Source of the DNA: Clostridia bacterium
GTDB taxonomy: Bacteria; Bacillota; Clostridia; Christensenellales; Aristaeellaceae
Length of the DNA stretch: 64,000 bases
NCBI GenBank assembly: GCA_017524725.1
Contig: JAFXUZ010000029.1
Location: 160,371-224,370, forward strand
Reading direction: 5' to 3'
Position 1 is the stretch's first letter. Every line of letters starts with the position of its first letter. Made by a program: the position numbers and the translations under genes. A model generated the notes under the pieces. That model did not search any database and had not been told where the DNA came from. It saw only the letters and a program-made list of their open reading frames with translations. This document shows positions 1-7,661 of the stretch, piece by piece.

Positions 1-225
1 GGGGAAAGCTTTGACCTGGTTTTCCTGGACCCGCCTTACCGGATGGATACCACTCCCGTCATGGCTGAGATCGCCGCGCGGGGGCTGGTGAAGCCCCGGG
101 GCGTGATCGTGACGGAATACCGGGAAAACGAACCCGGGACGCCGGAAGGGTTCGCGGTCTGGAAGGAAAGGCGCATCGGTTCGGTCTTCGTCAGGATGTA
201 CCGGAGAGAGGAAACGGAGGGGTGA
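1..225 (+). CDS. rsmD: 16S rRNA (guanine(966)-N2)-methyltransferase RsmD, C-terminal part
   Basis: The reading frame is open from base 1, so the gene starts before the window and only about 74 C-terminal residues are visible. They contain LDPPY, the catalytic (D/N)PPY motif of N-methyltransferases that modify exocyclic amino groups, followed by the usual beta-strand end of the Rossmann methylase fold. RsmD methylates G966 of 16S rRNA in the small ribosomal subunit. The stop codon is separated by one base from the ATG of coaD; rsmD-coaD is a common pair in Firmicutes and supports the name. Partial only because of the window boundary. Confidence 0.85.
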   Translation, partial: GESFDLVFLDPPYRMDTTPVMAEIAARGLVKPRGVIVTEYRENEPGTPEGFAVWKERRIGSVFVRMYRREETEG

Positions 226-226
226 T

Positions 227-712
227 ATGGAATGCGTTTACCCGGGCTCGTTTGATCCGGTGACCGTGGGGCATGAAAACGTGATCCGCCGCCTGGACAG
301 GATGTTTGACCGCGTGATCGTCGGGGTGCTCCACAACCCCGACAAGGCGGGTTGCTTTACGGTGCCGGAGAGGATCGGTATGCTTGAAAGCTGCCTGAAG
401 GGCCTTGAACATGTGGAGATCCTTTCCTGGGACGGGCTCCTGGTGGACCTGATGAAAAAAACAGGCGTCCGGGTGGCTGTCCGCGGATTCAGGAACCTGT
501 CGGATGTGGAAACGGAAGAGGCCATGCTGCGGATCAACGCCCTCCTTCTGCCGGGGATGGAGACGCTGCTGATCCCATGCGAGCCGCACCTGGAAGCTGT
601 CTCTTCCAGCGTGGTGCGCCAGGTCGCTTCCTTTGGCGGGGATATCAGCGCTTTGGTGCCCGCTCCATGCCTCGAAACGGTGAGGAACAGATTCTCAAAG
701 GGGATTTATTGA
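227..712 (+). CDS. coaD: pantetheine-phosphate adenylyltransferase (PPAT)
   Basis: This enzyme transfers AMP from ATP to 4'-phosphopantetheine, the penultimate step of coenzyme A synthesis, in the cytoplasm. The 161-residue protein has the usual family length. It opens with PGSFDPVTVGH (residues 6-16), which includes the T-x-G-H nucleotidyltransferase signature, and has the SSSVVR substrate-binding segment near residue 125. It is probably co-transcribed with rsmD just upstream. A pantothenate kinase gene (coaX) and a probable vitamin transporter lie 11 kb downstream, so three CoA-related genes sit in this window. Confidence 0.95.
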   Translation: MECVYPGSFDPVTVGHENVIRRLDRMFDRVIVGVLHNPDKAGCFTVPERIGMLESCLKGLEHVEILSWDGLLVDLMKKTGVRVAVRGFRNLSDVETEEAMLRINALLLPGMETLLIPCEPHLEAVSSSVVRQVASFGGDISALVPAPCLETVRNRFSKGIY

Positions 713-781
713 TTTCACCGGCGTTTGTGCGCCGTGGGAGATGTCTGTCTTATTGCGATCAATCTACAAGGAGGAATCATC

Positions 782-1438
782 ATGTCAGAAGGAACGATGA
801 AAACCCTGAAAGTCCTGGACCAGATCCGCCTGCTGGTGGACAACGCAAAGACGGTCCCATTTACCAGCAAGCTGATGATCGAAAGGAACGAGCTTGCCTC
901 CCTCCTGGGAAGCCTGGACGGCTCCCTGCCGGAGGACATCAAGCACGCGCAGGAAGTCCTGACCGAACAGGAAAAGATCCTTGGCGACAGCCGCGACGAA
1001 GCGGAAAGGACCCTTCGCGAGGCCCGTGAGGAAGCGACGAAGACCCTTGACGAAGCAAGGACCAGCGCCGAGAAGATGGTCCATGACGCCGAGGAATCCG
1101 CCGCCGCCCAATTGAACGATGCCCAGACACGTTCGTCCCAGATGCTCCAGGACGCCTCCAGCCGTGCCAATGCCGCCGTGGCGGAAGCCACTCAGAAGAG
1201 CCAGGCGATCGTGGCTGACGCGGAGCTCCGTGCCAGGCAGATGACGGATGAGAGCACCATCATGCAGAATGCCCGTGACCAGGCGGACCAGCTGCTCAAT
1301 GCCACCAGGCAGGACTGCCAGGCGTATTCCCAGGAGGTCCGCCAGAACATGATGAAGCTGATCGAAGCCGCGGATGCGGGCCTTGAAGCCCAGCTGAACA
1401 GCCTGAGGGACTACAGGCAGCAGATGAACAACGCCTGA
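782..1438 (+). CDS. coiled-coil protein downstream of coaD (function unknown)
   Basis: This 218-residue protein starts at an ATG eight bases after an AGGAGG ribosome binding site; an upstream in-frame start at 725 lacks a good site. Roughly residues 45-200 are dominated by Glu/Ala/Lys/Arg/Gln heptads (DEAERTLREAREEATKTLDEA-type), predicting a long coiled coil. No membrane segment is visible. Proteins of this kind next to coaD in Clostridia are often labelled ATPase or V-type subunit H-like from coiled-coil similarity alone. That label is not evidence of ATPase function, and there is no P-loop. A structural or cell-division role is possible but unproven. Confidence 0.75.
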   Translation: MSEGTMKTLKVLDQIRLLVDNAKTVPFTSKLMIERNELASLLGSLDGSLPEDIKHAQEVLTEQEKILGDSRDEAERTLREAREEATKTLDEARTSAEKMVHDAEESAAAQLNDAQTRSSQMLQDASSRANAAVAEATQKSQAIVADAELRARQMTDESTIMQNARDQADQLLNATRQDCQAYSQEVRQNMMKLIEAADAGLEAQLNSLRDYRQQMNNA

Positions 1439-1464
1439 CGCGCTTATCCCATCCCGGCAAGGAC

Positions 1465-1491
1465 GGAACGGCGGCCTGCGTCCGCCGTTCC
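1465..1491 (+). terminator. possible weak terminator hairpin
   Basis: A ten-base-pair stem (GGAACGGCGG / CCGCCGTTCC) with a seven-base loop lies just after the coiled-coil gene. It is followed only by CTTCATG rather than a T run, so termination may be weak. Confidence 0.4.
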
Positions 1492-1624
1492 CTTCATGTG
1501 CGCCGCGGGAGAGCGGTCACGGCTTTTGCGCTTTTACAGGGCCAAAGACGGTGGGAAAACGCGCGGAACAGCAAAAAACGCATAAAACATATGGAAAACA
1601 TGCGCATGGCATTTTATTTTCGGC

Positions 1625-1653
1625 TTGACACATTTGACCTGCGCGGATATACT
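1625..1653 (+). promoter_or_regulatory. promoter of the rpmH operon
   Basis: TTGACA at 1625-1630 and TATACT at 1648-1653 are separated by 17 bases, a near-consensus sigma-70 type promoter about 80 bases before the rpmH start. The surrounding 1500-1730 stretch is locally AT-rich and holds no convincing gene. Confidence 0.75.
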
Positions 1654-1732
1654 ATAATAGCTTTTTTGTGGTGCTTTAACACTGCAGCAATCCAAGGCCC
1701 CAAAGGGCTTTCAAGTTAAAGGAGTTGTTACA

Positions 1733-1867
1733 ATGAAGCGTACCTACCAGCCCAAGAAACGCCAGCGCAACAAGGTCCATGGGTTCCGTGCCCGCATGTC
1801 CACCAAAAACGGCCGCAGGGTGCTTGCCGCCCGCCGCCGCCGCGGCCGCAAGGAACTGACCGTCTGA
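1733..1867 (+). CDS. rpmH: 50S ribosomal protein L34
   Basis: This 44-codon gene begins [19 protein letters not shown] and ends [11 protein letters not shown], an almost textbook L34 sequence: short, very basic, and with the expected length. It is a component of the large ribosomal subunit. A GGAG site precedes the ATG. It heads the conserved rpmH-rnpA-yidD-yidC-jag order. Confidence 0.97.
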   Translation: MKRTYQPKKRQRNKVHGFRARMSTKNGRRVLAARRRRGRKELTV

Positions 1868-2044
1868 ACCTGACGCCCGTTTCCATAAGCGCAGTCCGCA
1901 TGGCTTTGCCCGCACCCGCTGCCTTCCGGCGCGTCCGATGACACCGGGGCGGGCTTAATTTATGCATAAGGCTGCCGGGGGAATACGGGCCCCGAACCAT
2001 TCCTCCTTCGACCGCCGGGTGTTCCCGGTAAAGAAAGAAAAGCC

Positions 2045-2389
2045 GTGCAGAAACAATACCGGCTTCGCAAAAACAGTCAGTTCCGGTACGTCTACCGGAA
2101 GGGCAAGGGCACGGCGGGACGCGAGCTGGCCGTGGCGTTTGTCCGGGGACCGCGCCTGATGGCGGGGTTTGCCGTATCCAAGCGTGTCGGCAACGCCGTT
2201 GTCAGGAACCGCATCAAACGAAGGCTGCGGGAGGCCTTCAAAAAACAGATCCCGTTTCTCCGGCGCGGCATGTATGTGTTCACGGCACGGGACATGGCCG
2301 CTCAGGCCGATTACCGCCGTCTCGAGGAGACGATGGCCTTCGTCCTGAAAAAATGCGGACTGTACAAGGACAGTCCGGGGCAGACATGA
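2045..2389 (+). CDS. rnpA: ribonuclease P protein component
   Basis: RnpA binds the catalytic RNase P RNA and assists 5' maturation of tRNAs. The 114-residue protein has the family's length and its hallmark basic helix [12 protein letters not shown], preceded by [12 protein letters not shown]. The start is GTG at 2045. Its stop overlaps the yidD start (ATGA), indicating translational coupling. The 1868-2044 spacer between rpmH and rnpA shows no other gene. Confidence 0.96.
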   Translation: MQKQYRLRKNSQFRYVYRKGKGTAGRELAVAFVRGPRLMAGFAVSKRVGNAVVRNRIKRRLREAFKKQIPFLRRGMYVFTARDMAAQADYRRLEETMAFVLKKCGLYKDSPGQT

Positions 2390-2637
2390 AAAAACTGTTG
2401 CTCAAAGGGATCCTTTTCTACCAGCGGGAGATATCCCCTCGTCGGGGTCCCTGCTGTCGGTTTTATCCCACATGCTCCGAATACGCCAGGATCGCCGTGG
2501 AGCGCTACGGCGCGCTGCACGGGTCATGGCTCGCCGCCAGGCGTCTGGCACGCTGCACCCCGCTGAACAAGGGGGGTTACGATCCTGTACCCGAAGAATC
2601 CCCCGAAGGCCATATTAGGAGGGACGAAAATCCTTGA
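2386..2637 (+). CDS. yidD: membrane protein insertion efficiency factor YidD
   Basis: This small amphipathic membrane-associated protein (83 residues) assists YidC/Sec-dependent insertion. The sequence matches the family closely: [12 protein letters not shown] near the N-terminus, then [11 protein letters not shown] with the conserved cysteines, and [10 protein letters not shown] at the end. It starts at the ATG overlapping the rnpA stop, and its own stop overlaps the TTG start of yidC. Confidence 0.95.
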   Translation: MKKLLLKGILFYQREISPRRGPCCRFYPTCSEYARIAVERYGALHGSWLAARRLARCTPLNKGGYDPVPEESPEGHIRRDENP

Positions 2638-3680
2638 ACGCTTTTTTCGTATCGATCCTCAATGCGATACATTCCGTTGTAAATAACTACGGATGGACCA
2701 TCGTGGTGTTCACGGTGCTGATCCGTCTGGTGCTGATGCCCCTGGATTACAAAAGCCGCAAGGGCATGAGGAAAATGACCGCGCTTTCCGCCAAGCAGGC
2801 GGAGCTGCAGCGCAAGTACGGCAACGACAAGGAAAAACTCAACAGGAAGCTGGGCGAACTGTACAAAAAGGAAGGGGTCACCCCCATGTCTGGGTGCGTC
2901 CCGATGCTGATCCAGTGGCCCATACTGATCATTATGTTCGGCGCCATGAGGGAAATGACCAACACCCAGACGGTCAACCAGGTATTCCAGTACCTGATCC
3001 ATCCCGATGTGGTGCCCGCCATGGATTCCTGGCTGTGGATCAAAAACGTCTGGCAGCCGGATTCCCTGTTCCAGTCCGTCGTTCCCTCGGCCAGGAACCT
3101 CCAGATCATCGACCTGAACGTCTGGAGGACCGTGTTCGAGGGTCTGGCTCCGGAAGCACAGAACGCCATCACTTCCTTTATCAACGGGAGCGGCGGCACG
3201 CTGGATTTCGCCAGCAAGGACACCATCCAGGTGATCATCAACGCGCTGTCCACCACCGAAGCCTACAAATCCTGCATGGCGACGGTGCCAGGGTGGACCA
3301 ACGTTCAGGCGCTCTTCTTCTCTTTCAGCGTTTATCAGCAGTGGAACGGCCTCCTGCTCCTGCCCGCCCTGGCGGCCGGCACCCAGATCCTGATGAACAA
3401 GCTCAATCCCTCCCAGGCTGGGGCGGCTCCGACGGCTGCCTCCTCCGACCAGCAGCAGCAGCAGGCCTCCACCGGGAAGATCATGATGATCATCTTCCCC
3501 CTGATGAGCGTGTACTTCTGCCTGATCTCCAATGCCGGTTTTGCCATTTACTGGGTTACAAGCAACATTGTCATGGGTATCATGACCGTCGCTATGAACA
3601 ATTATCTGGAAAAGAAGGACGCCCAGGATCCCAATTGGGACAAAAAGAAAAGGGTGTCGTCGGAAGGGTCGGTTAAATAA
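2634..3680 (+). CDS. yidC: membrane protein insertase YidC
   Basis: YidC inserts and folds membrane proteins, alone or with SecYEG. The 348-residue product is the short, five-helix Firmicutes form without the large extracytoplasmic domain of Proteobacteria. The conserved arginine of the hydrophilic groove lies in the first core helix ([12 protein letters not shown]). A basic cytoplasmic hairpin follows, then [16 protein letters not shown] Gln-rich stretch (QQQQQ, about residue 280) lies before the last two helices. The start is TTG at 2634, eleven bases after AGGAGG at 2617-2622. Confidence 0.93.
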   Translation: MNAFFVSILNAIHSVVNNYGWTIVVFTVLIRLVLMPLDYKSRKGMRKMTALSAKQAELQRKYGNDKEKLNRKLGELYKKEGVTPMSGCVPMLIQWPILIIMFGAMREMTNTQTVNQVFQYLIHPDVVPAMDSWLWIKNVWQPDSLFQSVVPSARNLQIIDLNVWRTVFEGLAPEAQNAITSFINGSGGTLDFASKDTIQVIINALSTTEAYKSCMATVPGWTNVQALFFSFSVYQQWNGLLLLPALAAGTQILMNKLNPSQAGAAPTAASSDQQQQQASTGKIMMIIFPLMSVYFCLISNAGFAIYWVTSNIVMGIMTVAMNNYLEKKDAQDPNWDKKKRVSSEGSVK

Positions 3681-3682
3681 AT

Positions 3683-4900
3683 ATGAGCAACAGCCGTGAA
3701 TTTACGGGAAAAACAACGGAAGAGGCCATTGAAAAAGGCCTTCGTGAGATGGGCGTTACCTTTTCTGACGTACGCATCGAGACCCTGCAGGAGGGCAGCA
3801 AGGGACTGTTCGGGCTGTTTGGGAGCCGGCCGGCCAAGGTACGGATCACACTGAACGAGGAATCCACCGACTTAAAGGACCTGGTGCATGATATGTTCGC
3901 TTCGGCCCAGAAGGCCCCGAAGCAGGAAAAGCCCAGGGAAAAGAAAGAACCCGCTCCTGAAAAGGCCCCGGGCAAGCCGAAGGAAAAGACGGAAAAACCC
4001 GCTGATAAACCCGCGGAGGAAGATGCGGAAAAAACCGAAAAACCCGTCGAAAAGGCGGCGCCGCAGCCCGCAGCGGATGAAAATGCCCCTGAAAAGAAGC
4101 CCGGGGGCAGGAAAAAGCCCGAAGGCAGGAAGAATGCCCAGGACGGCGAAAAGAAGGGCGAACAGCGCAAAAAGAACCAGGGCGAGGGCCGGAAGAAAGC
4201 CCCCAAGCCCCAGGAGCCCAAGGCTCCGCGGGCTCCCGTTGAACAGCTGGATCCAGCCACCAAGGCCGGCCAGGCCCAGGTATTCCTCCAGGAGCTGACC
4301 CGGCTTATGGGCGTGGACGTCAGCGTGGAAGTGTCCACCGACGAGGAAGGCAATATCCGCGTCAACATGGAAGGGGACACCCTTGGCATCCTGATCGGAC
4401 GCCGCGGTGAGACCCTGGACGCCCTGCAGTACCTGACCAGCCTGAAGGTGAACAAGGGGCAGAACGAATATACCCGCGTCACCCTGGATACCGAGCATTA
4501 CCGTGCCAAGAGGGAAGAAGCCCTGGTCCGCCTGGCCAACCGGATGGCCAACCGCGTGCAGAAGACCGGCCGAAAGGTGAGCATGGAACCCATGAATCCC
4601 TATGAGCGCCGCATCCTTCACAGCGCCCTGCAGAACAACGAATTCGTGACCACCCATTCCGAGGGCGAGGAACCCAACCGCCATGTGGTGATCACCCCCA
4701 AGAAAGCGGAAAAAGGTGAAAAGACCGCAAAATCCGTAAAAGCCCGGGCCGGATCCCCCGCCGCGGAGAATGACGCGGACGAGGTGGATGTGAAGGCGGC
4801 TGCCGACATCACGGAAGCGGCTGCCGACATCACGGAAGCGGCTGCCGTTATCACGGAGGCTGCTGCCGAAAATACGGAAACTGCCCAGGAAAACGCATGA
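3683..4900 (+). CDS. jag: Jag/KhpB RNA-binding protein (Jag_N-KH-R3H)
   Basis: Jag (KhpB) is a cytoplasmic RNA-binding protein linked to cell elongation and sporulation in Firmicutes. An N-terminal Jag domain (about 1-52, containing LQEGSKGLFGLFGSRPAKV) is followed by a linker of roughly 130 residues rich in Lys, Glu and Pro. Next come a KH domain with the G-x-x-G loop in ILIGRRGETLDALQYL and an R3H domain (MNPYERRILHSALQ). The C-terminus carries near-identical repeats of the ADITEA type. At 405 residues it is about twice the usual length, because of the linker and tail. It is the last gene of the rpmH operon. Confidence 0.92.
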   Translation: MSNSREFTGKTTEEAIEKGLREMGVTFSDVRIETLQEGSKGLFGLFGSRPAKVRITLNEESTDLKDLVHDMFASAQKAPKQEKPREKKEPAPEKAPGKPKEKTEKPADKPAEEDAEKTEKPVEKAAPQPAADENAPEKKPGGRKKPEGRKNAQDGEKKGEQRKKNQGEGRKKAPKPQEPKAPRAPVEQLDPATKAGQAQVFLQELTRLMGVDVSVEVSTDEEGNIRVNMEGDTLGILIGRRGETLDALQYLTSLKVNKGQNEYTRVTLDTEHYRAKREEALVRLANRMANRVQKTGRKVSMEPMNPYERRILHSALQNNEFVTTHSEGEEPNRHVVITPKKAEKGEKTAKSVKARAGSPAAENDADEVDVKAAADITEAAADITEAAAVITEAAAENTETAQENA

Positions 4901-4905
4901 TCTCG

Positions 4906-4935
4906 GAGGCCGTCCTTTGAAGGACGGCCTCTTTA
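4906..4935 (+). terminator. terminator after jag
   Basis: A GAGGCCGTCC / GGACGGCCTC stem with a tiny loop is followed by TTTAT, immediately after the jag stop codon. It ends the rpmH operon. Confidence 0.8.
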
Positions 4936-4950
4936 TCCGGGAGGAACGGT

Positions 4951-5466
4951 ATGGCAAAGGTGATACTGACCTGCGGACTTGTCTGCGCAGGAAAAACGAC
5001 TTACGCAAGGCATCTGTGCGCCGATATGCCCGCGGCGCTCCTGTCCGCCGACGAGATCATGCTGGCCCTTTTCGGACCGGACGCGGGGGATAAGCACGAT
5101 GTGTATTTTGCCCGCGTCAGGAAATACCTGTACGAAAAGGCGGCTTCCCTCGCCCGGGACGGCATCAATACGGTGGCGGACCTGGGCATGTGGTCCCGCG
5201 AAGAGCGTGACAGGGCCAGGCATTTCTTTAGGGACCGGGGGATCGAGATGGAGATCCACTACCTGAAGATCGGCGCTGACGAATGGATGCGGCGCATACG
5301 CCGGCGCAGCCGGGACATCTCGCAGGGTTTTTCGGGGGCTTATGAGGTGGACGACGGCCTGAGGAAAAAGTGTCTGGCCGCGTTTGAGGAGCCGGAGGGC
5401 GAAGAAGACGTGACGACCGTCAGGGCGGAGGACCTGCCCTTCCAAAACGAAGAGCAAAACGAATAA
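4951..5466 (+). CDS. P-loop kinase-like ATP-binding protein (AAA_33/zeta-toxin-like fold)
   Basis: This 171-residue protein has a Walker A motif GLVCAGKTT at residues 9-17 and LLSADEIM shortly after. It resembles predicted small-molecule or nucleotide kinases of the AAA_33 family, which also resembles zeta toxins. The substrate is unknown. A Shine-Dalgarno (GGGAGG) lies ahead of the ATG. No antitoxin-like partner is adjacent, so a toxin role is not supported. It stands alone between two terminators. Confidence 0.75.
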   Translation: MAKVILTCGLVCAGKTTYARHLCADMPAALLSADEIMLALFGPDAGDKHDVYFARVRKYLYEKAASLARDGINTVADLGMWSREERDRARHFFRDRGIEMEIHYLKIGADEWMRRIRRRSRDISQGFSGAYEVDDGLRKKCLAAFEEPEGEEDVTTVRAEDLPFQNEEQNE

Positions 5467-5476
5467 ACAAACATAC

Positions 5477-5504
5477 GGGGCGCGTGTCAAAAGACACGCG
5501 CCCC
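5477..5504. terminator. bidirectional terminator between convergent genes
   Basis: A perfect twelve-base-pair stem (GGGGCGCGTGTC / GACACGCGCCCC) with an AAAA loop lies between the convergent kinase and YitT genes and can serve both strands. Confidence 0.8.
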
Positions 5505-5523
5505 GCGCATTTGTTTCCACGGA

Positions 5524-6378
5524 TCACAGCTCGTTGAAGCCTTCTCCCAGGGCCTCGTGGGTGTCGCAGGTGAATACAAAAGCGTAAGGATCCCCAGACT
5601 TGACGATGCGCTTCAGGGTGACGGTCTCACGGCTGGAGACCACGCACATAAGGAGGCGTTTTTCCGTGCCGGAGTATTCGCCGATCACCTTCCAGCCGGT
5701 CACGCCCCGCTCCATGGCGGTCAGGATCTGCGTTTTGATCCAATCGGGCTGCGAGGTGATGATAAAGCAGGCCTTGGAGGAATCCATGCCGGTGACCACC
5801 AGGTCCAGGGCCTTGTCGGACACATAGATGCAGATCATGCTGTACAGGGCCAGGTTGGCGTTCATGGTAAAGGCCGCGGCCAGGACCACCGCGCAGTCGA
5901 TGAGAAACAGCAGGGTGCCGACCGTAATAAATGAAAACCTGCGGTGGATCATGCGGGCGATCATGTCAGTGCCGCCGGTGGTGGCGCCGCCGCGCAGGAT
6001 GAGCCCAAGGCCCAGGCCCAATAGCACGCCCCCGAAGACCGAGTTGAGGAGCAGGTCATCGGAGATGCGGGGAAGGGGGAGCAGATCGATGCTGAGGGAA
6101 AAAAGGACCGTGGCGGCCAGTGACAGGAGAAAAAAACGCCGGCCCATGGTCTTCCAGGACAGGAAGAACAGCGGCAGGTTCATGACCAGGGACGTTGTGC
6201 CCACCGGAAAGCCGAGAAGGTGGTTGAAAATGGTCGCAACGCCGGTCAGGCCGCCGGGGGCGATGGACGACGGGGTCAGGAACAGGGGATAGGCCGCGCC
6301 GCCGAGCAGACACCCGACGATGATCATCAGCCAGCTGTCGAGGTCTTTACGGGTCGGTGGGAAAAAGCCGGACTGCAA
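5524..6378 (-). CDS. YitT family membrane protein (DUF161/DUF2179)
   Basis: This is an integral membrane protein of unknown function. The N-terminal two thirds contain about five hydrophobic helices with the family signature PSSIAPGGLTGVATI and the glycine-rich GGATTGGTDMIARMI. The C-terminal about 85 residues form the soluble DUF2179 domain ending in FVFTCDTHEALGEGF. The frame stays open upstream into pfkA, but TTG at 6378, preceded by an AGGCAGG site, gives the usual family start and 284 residues. The exact start is uncertain; ATG at 6327 is the alternative. Confidence 0.85.
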   Translation of the reverse strand: MQSGFFPPTRKDLDSWLMIIVGCLLGGAAYPLFLTPSSIAPGGLTGVATIFNHLLGFPVGTTSLVMNLPLFFLSWKTMGRRFFLLSLAATVLFSLSIDLLPLPRISDDLLLNSVFGGVLLGLGLGLILRGGATTGGTDMIARMIHRRFSFITVGTLLFLIDCAVVLAAAFTMNANLALYSMICIYVSDKALDLVVTGMDSSKACFIITSQPDWIKTQILTAMERGVTGWKVIGEYSGTEKRLLMCVVSSRETVTLKRIVKSGDPYAFVFTCDTHEALGEGFNEL

Positions 6379-6427
6379 GGGGAAGACCTGCCTTTCGATT
6401 GTCGTTGGCCGCCCGGATGCGGGGCGG

Positions 6428-6464
6428 AAAAAACGCGGGCAGGGGACTGGGCCCGATGCCCGCG
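6428..6464 (-). terminator. terminator of pfkA
   Basis: Read on the minus strand, an eight-base-pair CGCGGGCA / TGCCCGCG stem is followed by TTTTTT. It lies just after the pfkA stop and before the YitT start. Confidence 0.75.
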
Positions 6465-6475
6465 CATGATGGATA

Positions 6476-7552
6476 TCAGTCGCCGAAGGTGATGCCCATG
6501 TGCCGGGCCAGGTCCACCATCTGGTCGTCCTGTGAGACCAGCTTGGGGATGCCGGCGACGTCACTGAGCTTATTGTGGACCACCTGGTTTCCCTGGAGGG
6601 CCACGGTATAGCCGTAGGTCTTGTCCCGGATCAGCTCGGCCGCGTGTACGCCGAACTGTGTGGAGAGCACCCGGTCGTAGGCGCTGGGCGAACCGCCGCG
6701 CTGCATATGTCCGGGAATGACGGCACGGGCTTCCACGCCCACAAGGGCTGACAATTCCCTGGCCATCCGGGTGGAGATGTTGGTAAAGCCGGTTTCAAGA
6801 CGGTAATTTTCCCGTTCCTTGCGCTTCATTTTGGCTTCCTTCCGGTCCATGGCCCCTTCGGCCACGGCGATGATGGAGAAGGCCTTTTTGGACCGTGCGC
6901 GTTTTTCGACGGCTTCGGCGATCTTTTCGATATCGTAAGGGATCTCGGGTAGGACCAGCACGTCGGCGCCTCCGGCCAGGCCGGAGTACAGCGTGAGCCA
7001 GCCGGCCTTGTTGCCCATGATCTCGATCACCATGCACCGGCCGTGGCTGGCGGCGGTGGTGTGGATGCGGTCGATAACGTCGGTGGCGATATCCACGGCG
7101 GTGTGGAAGCCGAAGGTGAAGTCGGTGCCGTAGATATCGTTGTCGATGGTCTTGGGGAGGCCGATGACGTTGAGTCCCTCTTCGCTGAGCAGGTTGGCGG
7201 TCTTGTGGGTGCCGTTGCCTCCCAGGGTGACCAGGCAGTCAAGCTTCAGCTTTTCATAGGTCTCCTTCATGGATTTTACCTTGTCGACGTTGTCGTCCTC
7301 GATGACCCGCATGTTCCTGAAAGGCGTACGGCTGGTCCCGAGAATGGTGCCGCCCAGGGTGAGGATGCCGGAAAACTGGCTGCGCTTCATTTCGCTCATA
7401 TCGCCGTCGATCAGTCCGCGGTAGCCGTCGTGGAAACCGACGATCTCGGTCTCGTCGAACATTTCATAGGCCGCTTTGGCCACGCCGCGGATCGCAGCGT
7501 TCAGGCCGGGGCAGTCGCCGCCGGCGGTAAGGATGCCGATTCTGCGCTTCAT
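6476..7552 (-). CDS. pfkA: 6-phosphofructokinase
   Basis: This enzyme phosphorylates fructose 6-phosphate to the 1,6-bisphosphate in glycolysis. The 358-residue protein has the PfkA fold markers GILTAGGDCPGLNAAIRG, PKTIDNDI (catalytic TIDND) and PGHMQRGGSPSAYDR. The phosphate-donor site reads GGNGT rather than the classical GGDGS, and the residue before TIDND is Lys, as in pyrophosphate-using enzymes. The Gly of the donor loop is of the ATP-using type. The donor (ATP or PPi) therefore cannot be settled by eye. A GGAGGG site precedes the ATG. Confidence 0.92.
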   Translation of the reverse strand: MKRRIGILTAGGDCPGLNAAIRGVAKAAYEMFDETEIVGFHDGYRGLIDGDMSEMKRSQFSGILTLGGTILGTSRTPFRNMRVIEDDNVDKVKSMKETYEKLKLDCLVTLGGNGTHKTANLLSEEGLNVIGLPKTIDNDIYGTDFTFGFHTAVDIATDVIDRIHTTAASHGRCMVIEIMGNKAGWLTLYSGLAGGADVLVLPEIPYDIEKIAEAVEKRARSKKAFSIIAVAEGAMDRKEAKMKRKERENYRLETGFTNISTRMARELSALVGVEARAVIPGHMQRGGSPSAYDRVLSTQFGVHAAELIRDKTYGYTVALQGNQVVHNKLSDVAGIPKLVSQDDQMVDLARHMGITFGD

Positions 7553-7661
7553 GCTTCAAGTCCCTCCTGTATTGAAATATGGTCATGGTATTTTTCATCA
7601 TGGGGAGCCGCGTAAAGGGCGGAAGACCGCCGCGGCCCGGAGATATGGGCCGGGAATGATG

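Noticed and set aside
1439..1732. Possible replication origin, because rpmH-rnpA-yidC-jag is usually next to oriC
   Set aside because: No dnaA gene and no convincing DnaA-box cluster (TTATCCACA-like) is visible; the upstream neighbour is coaD.
4951..5466. Zeta-like toxin of a toxin-antitoxin system
   Set aside because: No small antitoxin gene is adjacent, and the gene has its own terminators; a metabolic kinase is more likely.
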